Of a stretch of 47,227 nt of DNA, positions 17,248 through 23,563 are shown in pieces. Under the pieces are notes generated by a model that saw only the letters and a program-made list of their open reading frames with translations, was not told the DNA's origin and searched no databases. Within the stretch, counting starts at the first letter, position 1. The number at the start of each line of letters is the position of its first letter. This DNA comes from JAVBLW01 sp031553215. GTDB taxonomy: Bacteria; Bacillota_I; Bacilli_A; Acholeplasmatales; Anaeroplasmataceae. Position numbers and translations under genes: made by a program. The stretch spans positions 1 through 47,227 of the forward strand of contig JAVBLW010000025.1 in NCBI GenBank assembly GCA_031553215.1. The letters are read 5' to 3'.

Positions 17248-17910
17248 TTAGGTTTTTTTCTTGTCATTTTTTTTGACTACAATTTCTTTTGTATATTCTT
17301 TGTAGTATTCTTTTTCTTTTCTTCGTTCTTCTGCAGTTGCAATTAAATTTTCTTTAACATCAACAATAACATTTTGGTTTTTTATAACTATAATAAATAC
17401 CATTGTTGCCAATAAAGCAAATAAAGAATCAAAGAAATGAGAAACCAAGGAAGATACCCAATTTTGATTACTCAAAATTGCATAAGTAGTTCCTTGAAGA
17501 AACACAACCGATATAATTGTAGCAAACGACATACCAAGTAAACCATACACACTCTTGTTTATTTCATTTTTATGAAACTTCTTCTTCAATAATAAAACAA
17601 TTGAAGTGCCAAGCAATCCTATAAAATCAGATATAAACGCCTGCCATGTGTAATATGTCCCGCCTTTTGTATGCAAATATTTTCCAGCCAAGAAACCCGC
17701 TACAGAAAATACAAGGATTAGTACCAACCCGAATTCACCCCAACGGTATAATGCAATTATCATAAATAATATTGATACAACATACACAGGAGTAAGCCAA
17801 GGTGCAATACGTGATATTAGATAAATCCCCATTATTTCAGTTATTATCCCAATAATTGAAATCATAAAAAGATCCATCATTCTATATTTTTTTAATGAAA
17901 TAGAAATCAC
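17248..17910 (-). CDS. Unrecognised membrane protein heading the pectin operon (E)
   Basis: About 220 residues, six membrane helices and a basic coiled C-tail (ERRKEKEYYKEYTKEIVVKK). Size and helix count resemble ECF S-components, but no S-component motif is clear, so the family is left open. The start is uncertain: a GTG at 17910 with GGTGA ten bases upstream is preferred; TTG at 17937 and internal ATGs near 17880 are alternatives. It is the first gene after the operon promoter. Confidence 0.6.
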   Translation of the reverse strand: MISISLKKYRMMDLFMISIIGIITEIMGIYLISRIAPWLTPVYVVSILFMIIALYRWGEFGLVLILVFSVAGFLAGKYLHTKGGTYYTWQAFISDFIGLLGTSIVLLLKKKFHKNEINKSVYGLLGMSFATIISVVFLQGTTYAILSNQNWVSSLVSHFFDSLFALLATMVFIIVIKNQNVIVDVKENLIATAEERRKEKEYYKEYTKEIVVKKNDKKKT

Positions 17911-17992
17911 CTCATTGACTTCACCGCTAAAAGTCAAGCAGTACTAATAAAAATTTCAAGAATTATTTCAAAACAAAAACAACCTTTACTCT

Positions 17993-18022
17993 TTACAACT
18001 TGAATAATGCCAATTTCGGCAT
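17993..18022 (-). CDS. Possible nine-codon leader peptide in the operon 5' UTR
   Basis: Ten bases after the predicted start of transcription is AAGGTG, then nine bases, then ATG opening MPKLALFKL and a TAA. Its first codons lie in a hairpin ATGCC/GGCAT (18006-18021). It could be a translated leader that affects the downstream genes, or chance. Confidence 0.25.
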   Translation of the reverse strand: MPKLALFKL

Positions 18023-18037
18023 CTTCAATTTCACCTT

Positions 18038-18066
18038 ATTGTATCATTTCTTATTTCCTCAGTCAA
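18038..18066 (-). promoter_or_regulatory. Sigma-A promoter of the pectin importer operon
   Basis: Minus strand: -35 TTGACT (18061-18066), 17-base spacer, -10 TACAAT (18038-18043). The transcript would carry a roughly 120-base leader before the first gene. Two operator-like sites lie directly upstream of the -35. Confidence 0.85.
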
Positions 18067-18073
18067 TAGTATC

Positions 18074-18089
18074 ATGAAAACTTTTTCAT
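18074..18089. promoter_or_regulatory. Palindromic operator (LacI/cre-like)
   Basis: ATGAAAACTTTTTCAT is a perfect inverted repeat of seven bases with a two-base centre CT. It matches the cre consensus except for CT in place of CG. It begins eight bases upstream of the operon -35, where a regulator could act on both divergent promoters. Confidence 0.6.
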
Positions 18090-18094
18090 TTTTT

Positions 18095-18109
18095 TTGTAA
18101 ACGATTTCT
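18095..18109. promoter_or_regulatory. cre site (CcpA binding)
   Basis: TTGTAAACGATTTCT fits the published cre consensus WTGNAANCGNWNNCW at every defined position. It lies between the divergent pectin promoters, so carbon catabolite control of both transcription units is likely. Confidence 0.65.
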
Positions 18110-18179
18110 TAGTTTTTATATTAATTTTTTAGCCCTAAAAAAATAAGTTTTTTTTAATAATTAATACCTTTTTTTATGG

Positions 18180-18185
18180 TATAAT
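18180..18185 (+). promoter_or_regulatory. Extended -10 promoter of the pectinesterase gene
   Basis: TGG before TATAAT gives an extended -10 (TGnTATAAT). The -35 region is poor. The pectinesterase RBS AAGGTGG follows about 20 bases later. Confidence 0.65.
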
Positions 18186-18217
18186 ATAATTATATATCTT
18201 TATTAAGGTGGAATATT

Positions 18218-19132
18218 ATGGAGTATAGAATAACAAACAATCAATCAATATCAGATAGTCTAGAAAGAATGAATGATGGTGATATCCTTTTTCTTGATGA
18301 GGGAATATATCAAGAAAAGGTCAAAATCATAAATAATAATATAAAAATAATAGGAAAAGGTCCTGATAAAACCTTTATTGTAAATAAGGATTACAGCCCA
18401 AAAATCCATAAAGATAACAAGGAATATAATACCTTTAGGACATATACTGTTATGGTGACTGGACAAAATGTAGAAATCGAAGGTATATCGATAAAAAATT
18501 TATCTACCCCCGCTAATAAATATGGTCAGGCAGTTGCGTTACACGTTCTTGGAGATATGTTTAAAATTTCTAATTCTGGACTTTTTGGAGCGCAAGATAC
18601 ATTGTTTTGCGGACCATTACCTATTAATTTACAAACAAAATATATAGATTTCCTACCAACCGATGAACTTACATCAGCTTATTCTAGACAATTATATGAA
18701 AGCTGTTATATCGAAGGAGATGTAGACTTTATATTTGGTGCAGGAATATCAATTTTTGACAATTGTCATATCCATTCCATTGAAAATAATATTCATGGAT
18801 ATATATCTGCTCCTTCTCACAATTCTGATCAAGAATTTGGTTTTACATTTATTAATTGTAAACTAACCTCTTCTCCTTCAAATAAAAACTTTTTTTTAGG
18901 AAGACCTTGGCGTGATTATGGTAAATCAACATTTATTAATTGTACTATAGAAGGTGACTTTATAAGCAAACTAGGTTTTGATCCTTGGAATAATAGTGGG
19001 AGAGATAAGACAGCTAGATTTGAAGTGTATAACATAAATATTAATACTTCACCTTTCCCAAATTGGGTCAAAGTTTTAGATGAAGATGAAGTAAAAAAAT
19101 ATACACTTAATAATATATTTAAATTAATATAA
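18218..19132 (+). CDS. Intracellular pectin methylesterase (CE8)
   Basis: Pectinesterase, 304 residues, removing methyl esters from galacturonan. The right-handed beta-helix shows the CE8 signatures in order: GIYQEKV, QAVALHV, GAQDTLF (oxyanion Gln and first catalytic Asp), GDVDFIFG (second catalytic Asp), and LGRPWRDYG (substrate Arg/Trp). There is no signal peptide, so it works in the cytoplasm on imported methylated oligomers before GH28 digestion. It is transcribed divergently from the importer operon and shares its operator region. Confidence 0.95.
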   Translation: MEYRITNNQSISDSLERMNDGDILFLDEGIYQEKVKIINNNIKIIGKGPDKTFIVNKDYSPKIHKDNKEYNTFRTYTVMVTGQNVEIEGISIKNLSTPANKYGQAVALHVLGDMFKISNSGLFGAQDTLFCGPLPINLQTKYIDFLPTDELTSAYSRQLYESCYIEGDVDFIFGAGISIFDNCHIHSIENNIHGYISAPSHNSDQEFGFTFINCKLTSSPSNKNFFLGRPWRDYGKSTFINCTIEGDFISKLGFDPWNNSGRDKTARFEVYNININTSPFPNWVKVLDEDEVKKYTLNNIFKLI

Positions 19133-19137
19133 AAATT

Positions 19138-19170
19138 CAAACTCTTTAAGCTATTTAGAGAGTTTTTTTA
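19138..19170 (+). terminator. Terminator of the pectinesterase gene
   Basis: AAACTCT and AGAGTTT form a stem closed by TTTAA/TTTAG pairing, followed by seven Ts, starting six bases after the stop. Confidence 0.7.
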
Positions 19171-19171
19171 T

Positions 19172-19233
19172 TTCGACTTTTTTCGACATTAGTATTCGAA
19201 AATCATTCCGTTTTTAACATGATAAGTGTCGAA
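19172..19233. promoter_or_regulatory. Spo0A-binding sites (0A boxes) upstream of spo0A
   Basis: Two perfect TGTCGAA boxes are seen: minus strand at 19182-19188 and plus strand at 19227-19233. A near-match (AGTCGAA, minus) lies at 19172-19178. This is the known Spo0A recognition sequence, so the gene probably controls itself. The remaining 100 bases up to spo0A are AT-rich; I see no clear sigma-H promoter. Confidence 0.75.
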
Positions 19234-19338
19234 TTTTATTGTTTATTAAATAGTTTTAAATAATTTTTATAAATTCACTTGTGATTTGAAAAAATTAAAG
19301 TTATTATTGTTAGTATAGACGACAGGGGGAAAAAAGAT

Positions 19339-20133
19339 ATGTCAAAAATAGTTGTCGCTGACGACAATAAAGAACTTGTTTTAATGATAAGTGAGTTCTT
19401 AAAAGTTCAAAACAATATCGAAGTAAGTAAAATTTTCACATCAGGTAAACTGCTATTATCTTATTTAGAAAGTAATCAAATCGATTTATTGTTATTGGAT
19501 ATATTCATGCCAGAAATTGATGGGGTTAAGGTTCTAGAGGAATTGAATAAAAATCCAAATAAGTACTTAAAACCAAAAAAAATTGTAATGCTAACTGCAT
19601 TTAATAACGAATCATTAATTGCTAAATCTTCTGAGCTTGGGGCTGATTATTTCATCATTAAACCAATCGAGTTAAATAACCTTTTAGATGTTATAAATAG
19701 TCTTCTTAAGCCTATAGCAAGAAAGCAAACTCCAACAATTAATTTGAATCCTACAACTAATGATTCAGTTAATATAAATCTAGATCAAGAAATTACTTCA
19801 CTTCTACACGAAATAGGAGTACCAGCTCACATAAAAGGATACATGTATTTAAGAGAATCAATTACTATGGTTTATAAAAACATAGATATTCTAGGTTCAA
19901 TCACAAAAGTACTTTATCCAATGGTAGCAAAAAAATATAAAACAACTTCTTCTAGAGTAGAAAGAGCTATAAGACACTCAATTGAAGTTGCTTGGAATAG
20001 GGGTAACACTGATGCTATAAGCGCAATCTTCTCTTATACAATCAGTTACAATAAAAGCAAACCTACTAACAGCGAATTCATTGCGATGATTGCAGATAAA
20101 TTAAGACTAGAACACAAAGTTACTACAATATAG
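19339..20133 (+). CDS. spo0A: Sporulation master regulator Spo0A
   Basis: 264 residues, full length. The receiver domain has acidic pocket D8/D9, phosphoacceptor Asp54 in LLLDIFMPEIDG, and a switch Lys in FIIKP. The effector domain carries the Spo0A-specific blocks LHEIGVPAHIKGYMYLRE, YPMVAKKYKTTSSRVERAIR and NSEFIAMIADKLRLE. It is activated by a phosphorelay and binds 0A boxes to start sporulation. The RBS is an unusual G-run, AGGGGGA, 10 bases before the ATG. The gene stands alone and is not next to spoIVB as in Bacillus. Confidence 0.96.
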   Translation: MSKIVVADDNKELVLMISEFLKVQNNIEVSKIFTSGKLLLSYLESNQIDLLLLDIFMPEIDGVKVLEELNKNPNKYLKPKKIVMLTAFNNESLIAKSSELGADYFIIKPIELNNLLDVINSLLKPIARKQTPTINLNPTTNDSVNINLDQEITSLLHEIGVPAHIKGYMYLRESITMVYKNIDILGSITKVLYPMVAKKYKTTSSRVERAIRHSIEVAWNRGNTDAISAIFSYTISYNKSKPTNSEFIAMIADKLRLEHKVTTI

Positions 20134-20231
20134 TATAAATCAAAGAAAATGGATAATAATATCTTTAGAGATATATCTAATATCTCATTCATTTATTCAT
20201 TTCTCTCTTTTCTGGTAGATACTACCAAAAA

Positions 20232-20260
20232 ATAAAACCGCCAAAAGGCGGTTATTTTTT
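20232..20260. terminator. Bidirectional terminator between spo0A and the methyltransferase
   Basis: AACCGCC, AAAA loop, GGCGGTT, with A-run before and T-run after. The stop of the minus-strand methyltransferase sits at its edge. Upstream (20213-20227) lies another small palindrome, TGGTAG-ATA-CTACCA, with no T-run. Confidence 0.88.
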
Positions 20261-21375
20261 TATTCAAAACAAAGTTTATATAGAGTTTGAGTAATATTAA
20301 ATTTATTCAAAGTATCAATAATTTCTTTTTTCAAGTTTTCATTATATTTGTTTTCTGTTAATATACCTTTTATCAATATATTCTTAGGAGAATGGACTAT
20401 GTCTATAAACTCCATAACATTAACCTTATATCCATAATATTCTAAAATGTTTGCTCTAATTGAATCGGTTAATAGAGAAGAAAATCTTTCTTTTACTAAA
20501 CCATATTTATTCATTAATTCAAATGAATTTTTACTCATCTGGGCATTTATTTCATGTTGGCAACAAGGAACACTCAATATATATTTAGATTCAAGTTTTA
20601 TTGCATGGTATAATGCATAATCTGTAGCCGTATCACATGCATGTAAGGTAATTATCATATCAACCTTATCTTTGGGTTTATATAAAGAAATATCACCTAA
20701 CTGAAAGCTTAAATTAGTATAACCGTATTTCTCACTAATCTTATTACAATCTTCTATTACTTCCTTCTTTAAATCTAACCCTGTTATATTTACATCTATT
20801 TTTCTAATTTCTGAAAAATAATAATATAAAATGAAAGTTAAATAACTTTTCCCACAACCAAAGTCAATAATGTTAATTTTTTCATCACTTTTTACAGTAT
20901 CATCTATGATTTCTAAAAACTTGTTAATTTGCTTATATTTGTCATAATAAGACTTAACTACTTTACCCGATTCAGTCATAATACCTAAGTCAACTAACGG
21001 AGGGACAACTATCCCCTCTTTTAATATATAATTCTTTTCCTTATTATGGGTCGTGATCTTTATTTCTTCGGTATTAATTCTTCTATTAGATAAAACCTTT
21101 CCTTTAGAAGATATTTTATAACCATATATATATTCTTTTGTATATACCTCGACCTGTTTAAATCCAGTTTCCATCAATTTAGTCATTTTTACTTCAAATT
21201 CTACTTCATTCATGTTTTCATGGAAAACCTGAGTCTTAGTATATAATGCTAGTTGAAAACACTCTACATCTTTTATTATAATTTTTTTTGCATTTGCTTT
21301 AATATATTTACTCTCTTTCACGGGAATACTAAAGATAACCTTTTGAATTTCACTAACAACTATATTTTTAAACAT
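20260..21375 (-). CDS. SAM-dependent methyltransferase, Methyltransf_32 (METTL25-like)
   Basis: 371 residues. A class I methyltransferase core occupies about 170-320: motif I IIDFGCGKSYLTFILYYYF, then ITGLDLKKEVIEDC, LHACDTATDYALY, and the family-typical SVPCCQHEINAQM cysteine pair. This group is related to eukaryotic METTL25/GSTCD; its substrate is not known to me. The start at 21375 (MFKNIVV) has AAGGAGT upstream; a longer frame to 21429 would run through the terminator hairpin and is rejected. It is a single-gene unit. Confidence 0.85.
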   Translation of the reverse strand: MFKNIVVSEIQKVIFSIPVKESKYIKANAKKIIIKDVECFQLALYTKTQVFHENMNEVEFEVKMTKLMETGFKQVEVYTKEYIYGYKISSKGKVLSNRRINTEEIKITTHNKEKNYILKEGIVVPPLVDLGIMTESGKVVKSYYDKYKQINKFLEIIDDTVKSDEKINIIDFGCGKSYLTFILYYYFSEIRKIDVNITGLDLKKEVIEDCNKISEKYGYTNLSFQLGDISLYKPKDKVDMIITLHACDTATDYALYHAIKLESKYILSVPCCQHEINAQMSKNSFELMNKYGLVKERFSSLLTDSIRANILEYYGYKVNVMEFIDIVHSPKNILIKGILTENKYNENLKKEIIDTLNKFNITQTLYKLCFE

Positions 21376-21397
21376 AAAAACAACTCCTTGATACTTT

Positions 21398-21426
21398 ATT
21401 ATACAAAAAAAAGCCTTGTTAATCAA
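21398..21426 (-). promoter_or_regulatory. Promoter of the methyltransferase gene, -35 inside a terminator hairpin
   Basis: Minus strand: -35 TTGATT (21421-21426), 17-base spacer, -10 TATAAT (21398-21403). The -35 is the loop region of the terminator that ends the upstream small RNA. Confidence 0.65.
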
Positions 21427-21436
21427 CAAAGGCTTT
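21405..21436 (-). terminator. Terminator of the candidate small RNA
   Basis: Minus strand stem AAAGCC(T)TTGTT / AACAAGGCTTT around loop GATT, followed by an eight-base T-run including stem bases. No ORF lies just upstream of it on this strand, so it must end a non-coding transcript. Confidence 0.8.
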
Positions 21437-21533
21437 GTGAGAAAAGAAATTTGCTAACACTTATGTGGGGGGGATTGGTTAGCAAAGAAAAAAGAAAAGA
21501 TTTTGTCATTCATGTAAGAAAAATCATGAATAC
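21405..21533 (-). ncRNA. Candidate ~130-nt small regulatory RNA with C7 loop
   Basis: A promoter at 21540-21567, an intrinsic terminator at 21405-21436 and no reading frame between them mark a small RNA. The 5' end folds as ATTCATG/CATGAAT (21508-21531). The centre is a perfect nine-bp stem TTTGCTAAC/GTTAGCAAA (21450-21486) holding an unpaired loop with UCCCCCCC. C-rich single-stranded loops are the hallmark of Gram-positive small RNAs that pair with G-rich ribosome sites, such as RsaE-type RNAs. I recognise no known family. The region 21376-21763 otherwise holds only the items listed next to it. Confidence 0.65.
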
Positions 21534-21539
21534 TCTTTT

Positions 21540-21567
21540 ATTATATTGTATTTTTTTATCATTTCAA
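21540..21567 (-). promoter_or_regulatory. Sigma-A promoter of the small RNA
   Basis: Minus strand: -35 TTGAAA (21562-21567), 16-base spacer, -10 TATAAT (21540-21545); predicted start near 21533. Confidence 0.75.
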
Positions 21568-21580
21568 GTTTTTTTTTGTA

Positions 21581-21626
21581 GTAAACGTTTTCCGACAAAA
21601 AAAACTTTTTTTGGTAACGCTTTACG
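21581..21626. promoter_or_regulatory. Two CG-centred operator-like sites
   Basis: GTAAACGTTTTCC (21581-21593, core AAACGTTT a perfect palindrome) and GGTAACGCTTTACG (21613-21626) resemble LacI/CcpA half-operators, each with about two mismatches to cre. Their CG centres are 32 bases apart, three helical turns. They lie between the small RNA promoter and the small ORF. Confidence 0.4.
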
Positions 21627-21659
21627 TATTTTATGAATATATTATAGTGGTGATACGTA

Positions 21660-21749
21660 ATGGGTGACTCACTAATTTGCCTCGTTTTAGTACTTTTTAT
21701 TTTACTAGTAGCGGTTTGTAAGTGCTTAGAAAAAAAGGCAATCGCATAA
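21660..21749 (+). CDS. Possible 29-residue single-span membrane peptide
   Basis: ATG preceded by GGTGAT, complementary to the 16S tail, opens MGDSLICLVLVLFILLVAVC then KCLEKKAIA. One hydrophobic helix followed by a basic end is the form of type I toxins and other small stress peptides. No promoter is certain (TTTACG / TATAGT at 16 bases is weak and leaves almost no leader). The 3' end overlaps the ABC operon terminator. It could be chance. Confidence 0.3.
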   Translation: MGDSLICLVLVLFILLVAVCKCLEKKAIA

Positions 21750-21763
21750 AGCGATTGTCTTTT
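21730..21763 (-). terminator. Terminator of the ABC exporter operon
   Basis: Minus strand GACAATCGC, five-base loop, GCGATTGCC (one G-T pair), then seven Ts. It begins right after the stop of the exporter gene. Confidence 0.85.
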
Positions 21764-23563
21764 CTAATTTTCTGAGAATTGGCTATTATATAAATCTTTG
21801 TAGAATCCACTTTGTGCCATCAAAGAATCATGATTACCTTGTTCAATAATATTTCCATCTTTCATAACTAAAATCACATCGGCATTCTTTATAGTTGATA
21901 AACGGTGAGCTATAACAAAACTTGTTCTCCCCTTCATAAGGGCATCCATTGCTTCTTGAATTAATGCTTCCGTTCTTGTATCAACACTTGAAGTTGCTTC
22001 ATCTAATATTAGCATAGGAGCATTTTCAATCATAGCTCTCGCAATTGTAAGCAATTGTTTTTGACCTTGACTAACAGTTGCGTTTTCATCTATAAAATGA
22101 TCATATCCACCAGGTAATGTTTTTATGAAATGATGAACACTACATGCCTTACATGCCGCTTTCACTTCTTCATACGTAGCTTCTTGATTTCCATATTTTA
22201 GATTTTCCATGATCGTTCCTTCAAACAACCATGTATCTTGCAATACCATTCCAAATAAGCTTGCTACATTTTCTCTAGTTATTTCATTAGTTGGAATACC
22301 ATCAATTTTTATACTTCCACCATTTATTTCATAGAATCTCATTAATAGATTAACCATTGTTGTTTTACCAGCACCAGTAGGTCCTACGATTGCAACTTTT
22401 TGACCAGGTTTAACAACACATGAGAAATCATGAATTATTTCTTTTTCTGGTAAATATCCGAACTTAACTTGATCAAATTCAACATTTCCAATAACATCTT
22501 CTTTTTTAATTTCAATGGATACATTTTCTGCTTCTAATTCTTTTTCTTCTAAGAATTCAGTTATTCTTTCAGTAGCTGCTGCACAACTTTGAAGAACATT
22601 ACTCATTTGTCCTATTTGTTGAATAGGTTGATTAAACATTCTTGAATATTGGATAAAACTTTGTACATCACCCGCAGCTAATTTTGCAGATAAGATTTGT
22701 CTACCTCCAACTACGGCAATAGCTATATAACTTAAATTACCTACAAACATCATAACTGGCATTATCAATCCCGACAAGAATTGGCTCATAAATCCACTAT
22801 GTTTTAAAGATTCATTTAACTTTTTGAAGTCTTCTAAGTTATCATCTTCTTTATTAAACACTTTTACTATTGAATGTCCTGAATATACTTCCTCGATATG
22901 TCCATTCAAAGTACCAAGTGTAACCTGTTGTTGTTTGAAGTACTTTTGAGAAACTTTCATTATCAACCCCATCAAAATCATAGTAACAGGTAACGCTGCT
23001 AAAGATACTAAAGCCAATACCCATGATGTAGTAAACATCATAACTAAAACTCCAATTAATAATGAAATAGCATATACCAATTGATTTAAGCTTTGATTTA
23101 AGTTTTGACTTATTGTATCAACATCATTTGTTACACGACTTAATACATCTCCATAAGGACGAGAATCAAAATAACTTAATGGTAATGCATTAATTTTTTC
23201 TGATATATCTGTTCTCATTTTCTTAGAGGCTTTTTGAACTGCTCCACTTGTTAAAAAACTACTTATAAACGAAGCAACTGCAGATGTTGTATATAATATT
23301 ATTAGAATAAAACCAATTTTTGCAATATAGCTCATATCTACATCCATGCTCACCCCAAGATCTCTAAACGCACGGACCTTATAACAATGAGTAGTAATTT
23401 TACCTAAGAATCTAGGTCCTAACACTGTACATATTGATCCAGCTATGCTAAATATCCAAGCAATTACAAGGAATGGGAAATATGGTTTTAAATATTTTCC
23501 TAATTTAAGAACTGATTTTTTTGAGGCTTTTTTGCCATCAAGATTCATATTACGTCCATGCAT
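21764..23563 (-). CDS. ABC exporter half-transporter with intact catalytic site
   Basis: 599 residues: six-helix exporter membrane domain (about 30-330) fused to an ATPase. Walker A GPTGAGKTT, signature VSQGQKQLL, Walker B MLILDEATSS with the catalytic Glu, and H-loop AHRLSTI. It is encoded directly after its partner (stop and start share position 23563) and is the consensus half of a BmrCD/LmrCD-like heterodimer. Substrate unknown; the MarR gene upstream suggests a toxic compound or drug. Confidence 0.93.
   Translation of the reverse strand: MHGRNMNLDGKKASKKSVLKLGKYLKPYFPFLVIAWIFSIAGSICTVLGPRFLGKITTHCYKVRAFRDLGVSMDVDMSYIAKIGFILIILYTTSAVASFISSFLTSGAVQKASKKMRTDISEKINALPLSYFDSRPYGDVLSRVTNDVDTISQNLNQSLNQLVYAISLLIGVLVMMFTTSWVLALVSLAALPVTMILMGLIMKVSQKYFKQQQVTLGTLNGHIEEVYSGHSIVKVFNKEDDNLEDFKKLNESLKHSGFMSQFLSGLIMPVMMFVGNLSYIAIAVVGGRQILSAKLAAGDVQSFIQYSRMFNQPIQQIGQMSNVLQSCAAATERITEFLEEKELEAENVSIEIKKEDVIGNVEFDQVKFGYLPEKEIIHDFSCVVKPGQKVAIVGPTGAGKTTMVNLLMRFYEINGGSIKIDGIPTNEITRENVASLFGMVLQDTWLFEGTIMENLKYGNQEATYEEVKAACKACSVHHFIKTLPGGYDHFIDENATVSQGQKQLLTIARAMIENAPMLILDEATSSVDTRTEALIQEAMDALMKGRTSFVIAHRLSTIKNADVILVMKDGNIIEQGNHDSLMAQSGFYKDLYNSQFSEN

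Noticed and set aside
17248..17910. ECF S component call for the first pectin-operon gene
   Set aside because: Six helices and size fit, but no recognisable S-component motif, so it is left as an unrecognised membrane protein.
20213..20227. Terminator for spo0A at TGGTAGATACTACCA
   Set aside because: Perfect small hairpin but no T-run on either strand; the GC-rich stem at 20236-20253 is the terminator.
21253..21636. 127-codon plus-strand ORF
   Set aside because: It runs antisense through the methyltransferase start, the terminator and the small RNA, has no ribosome site and a random composition.
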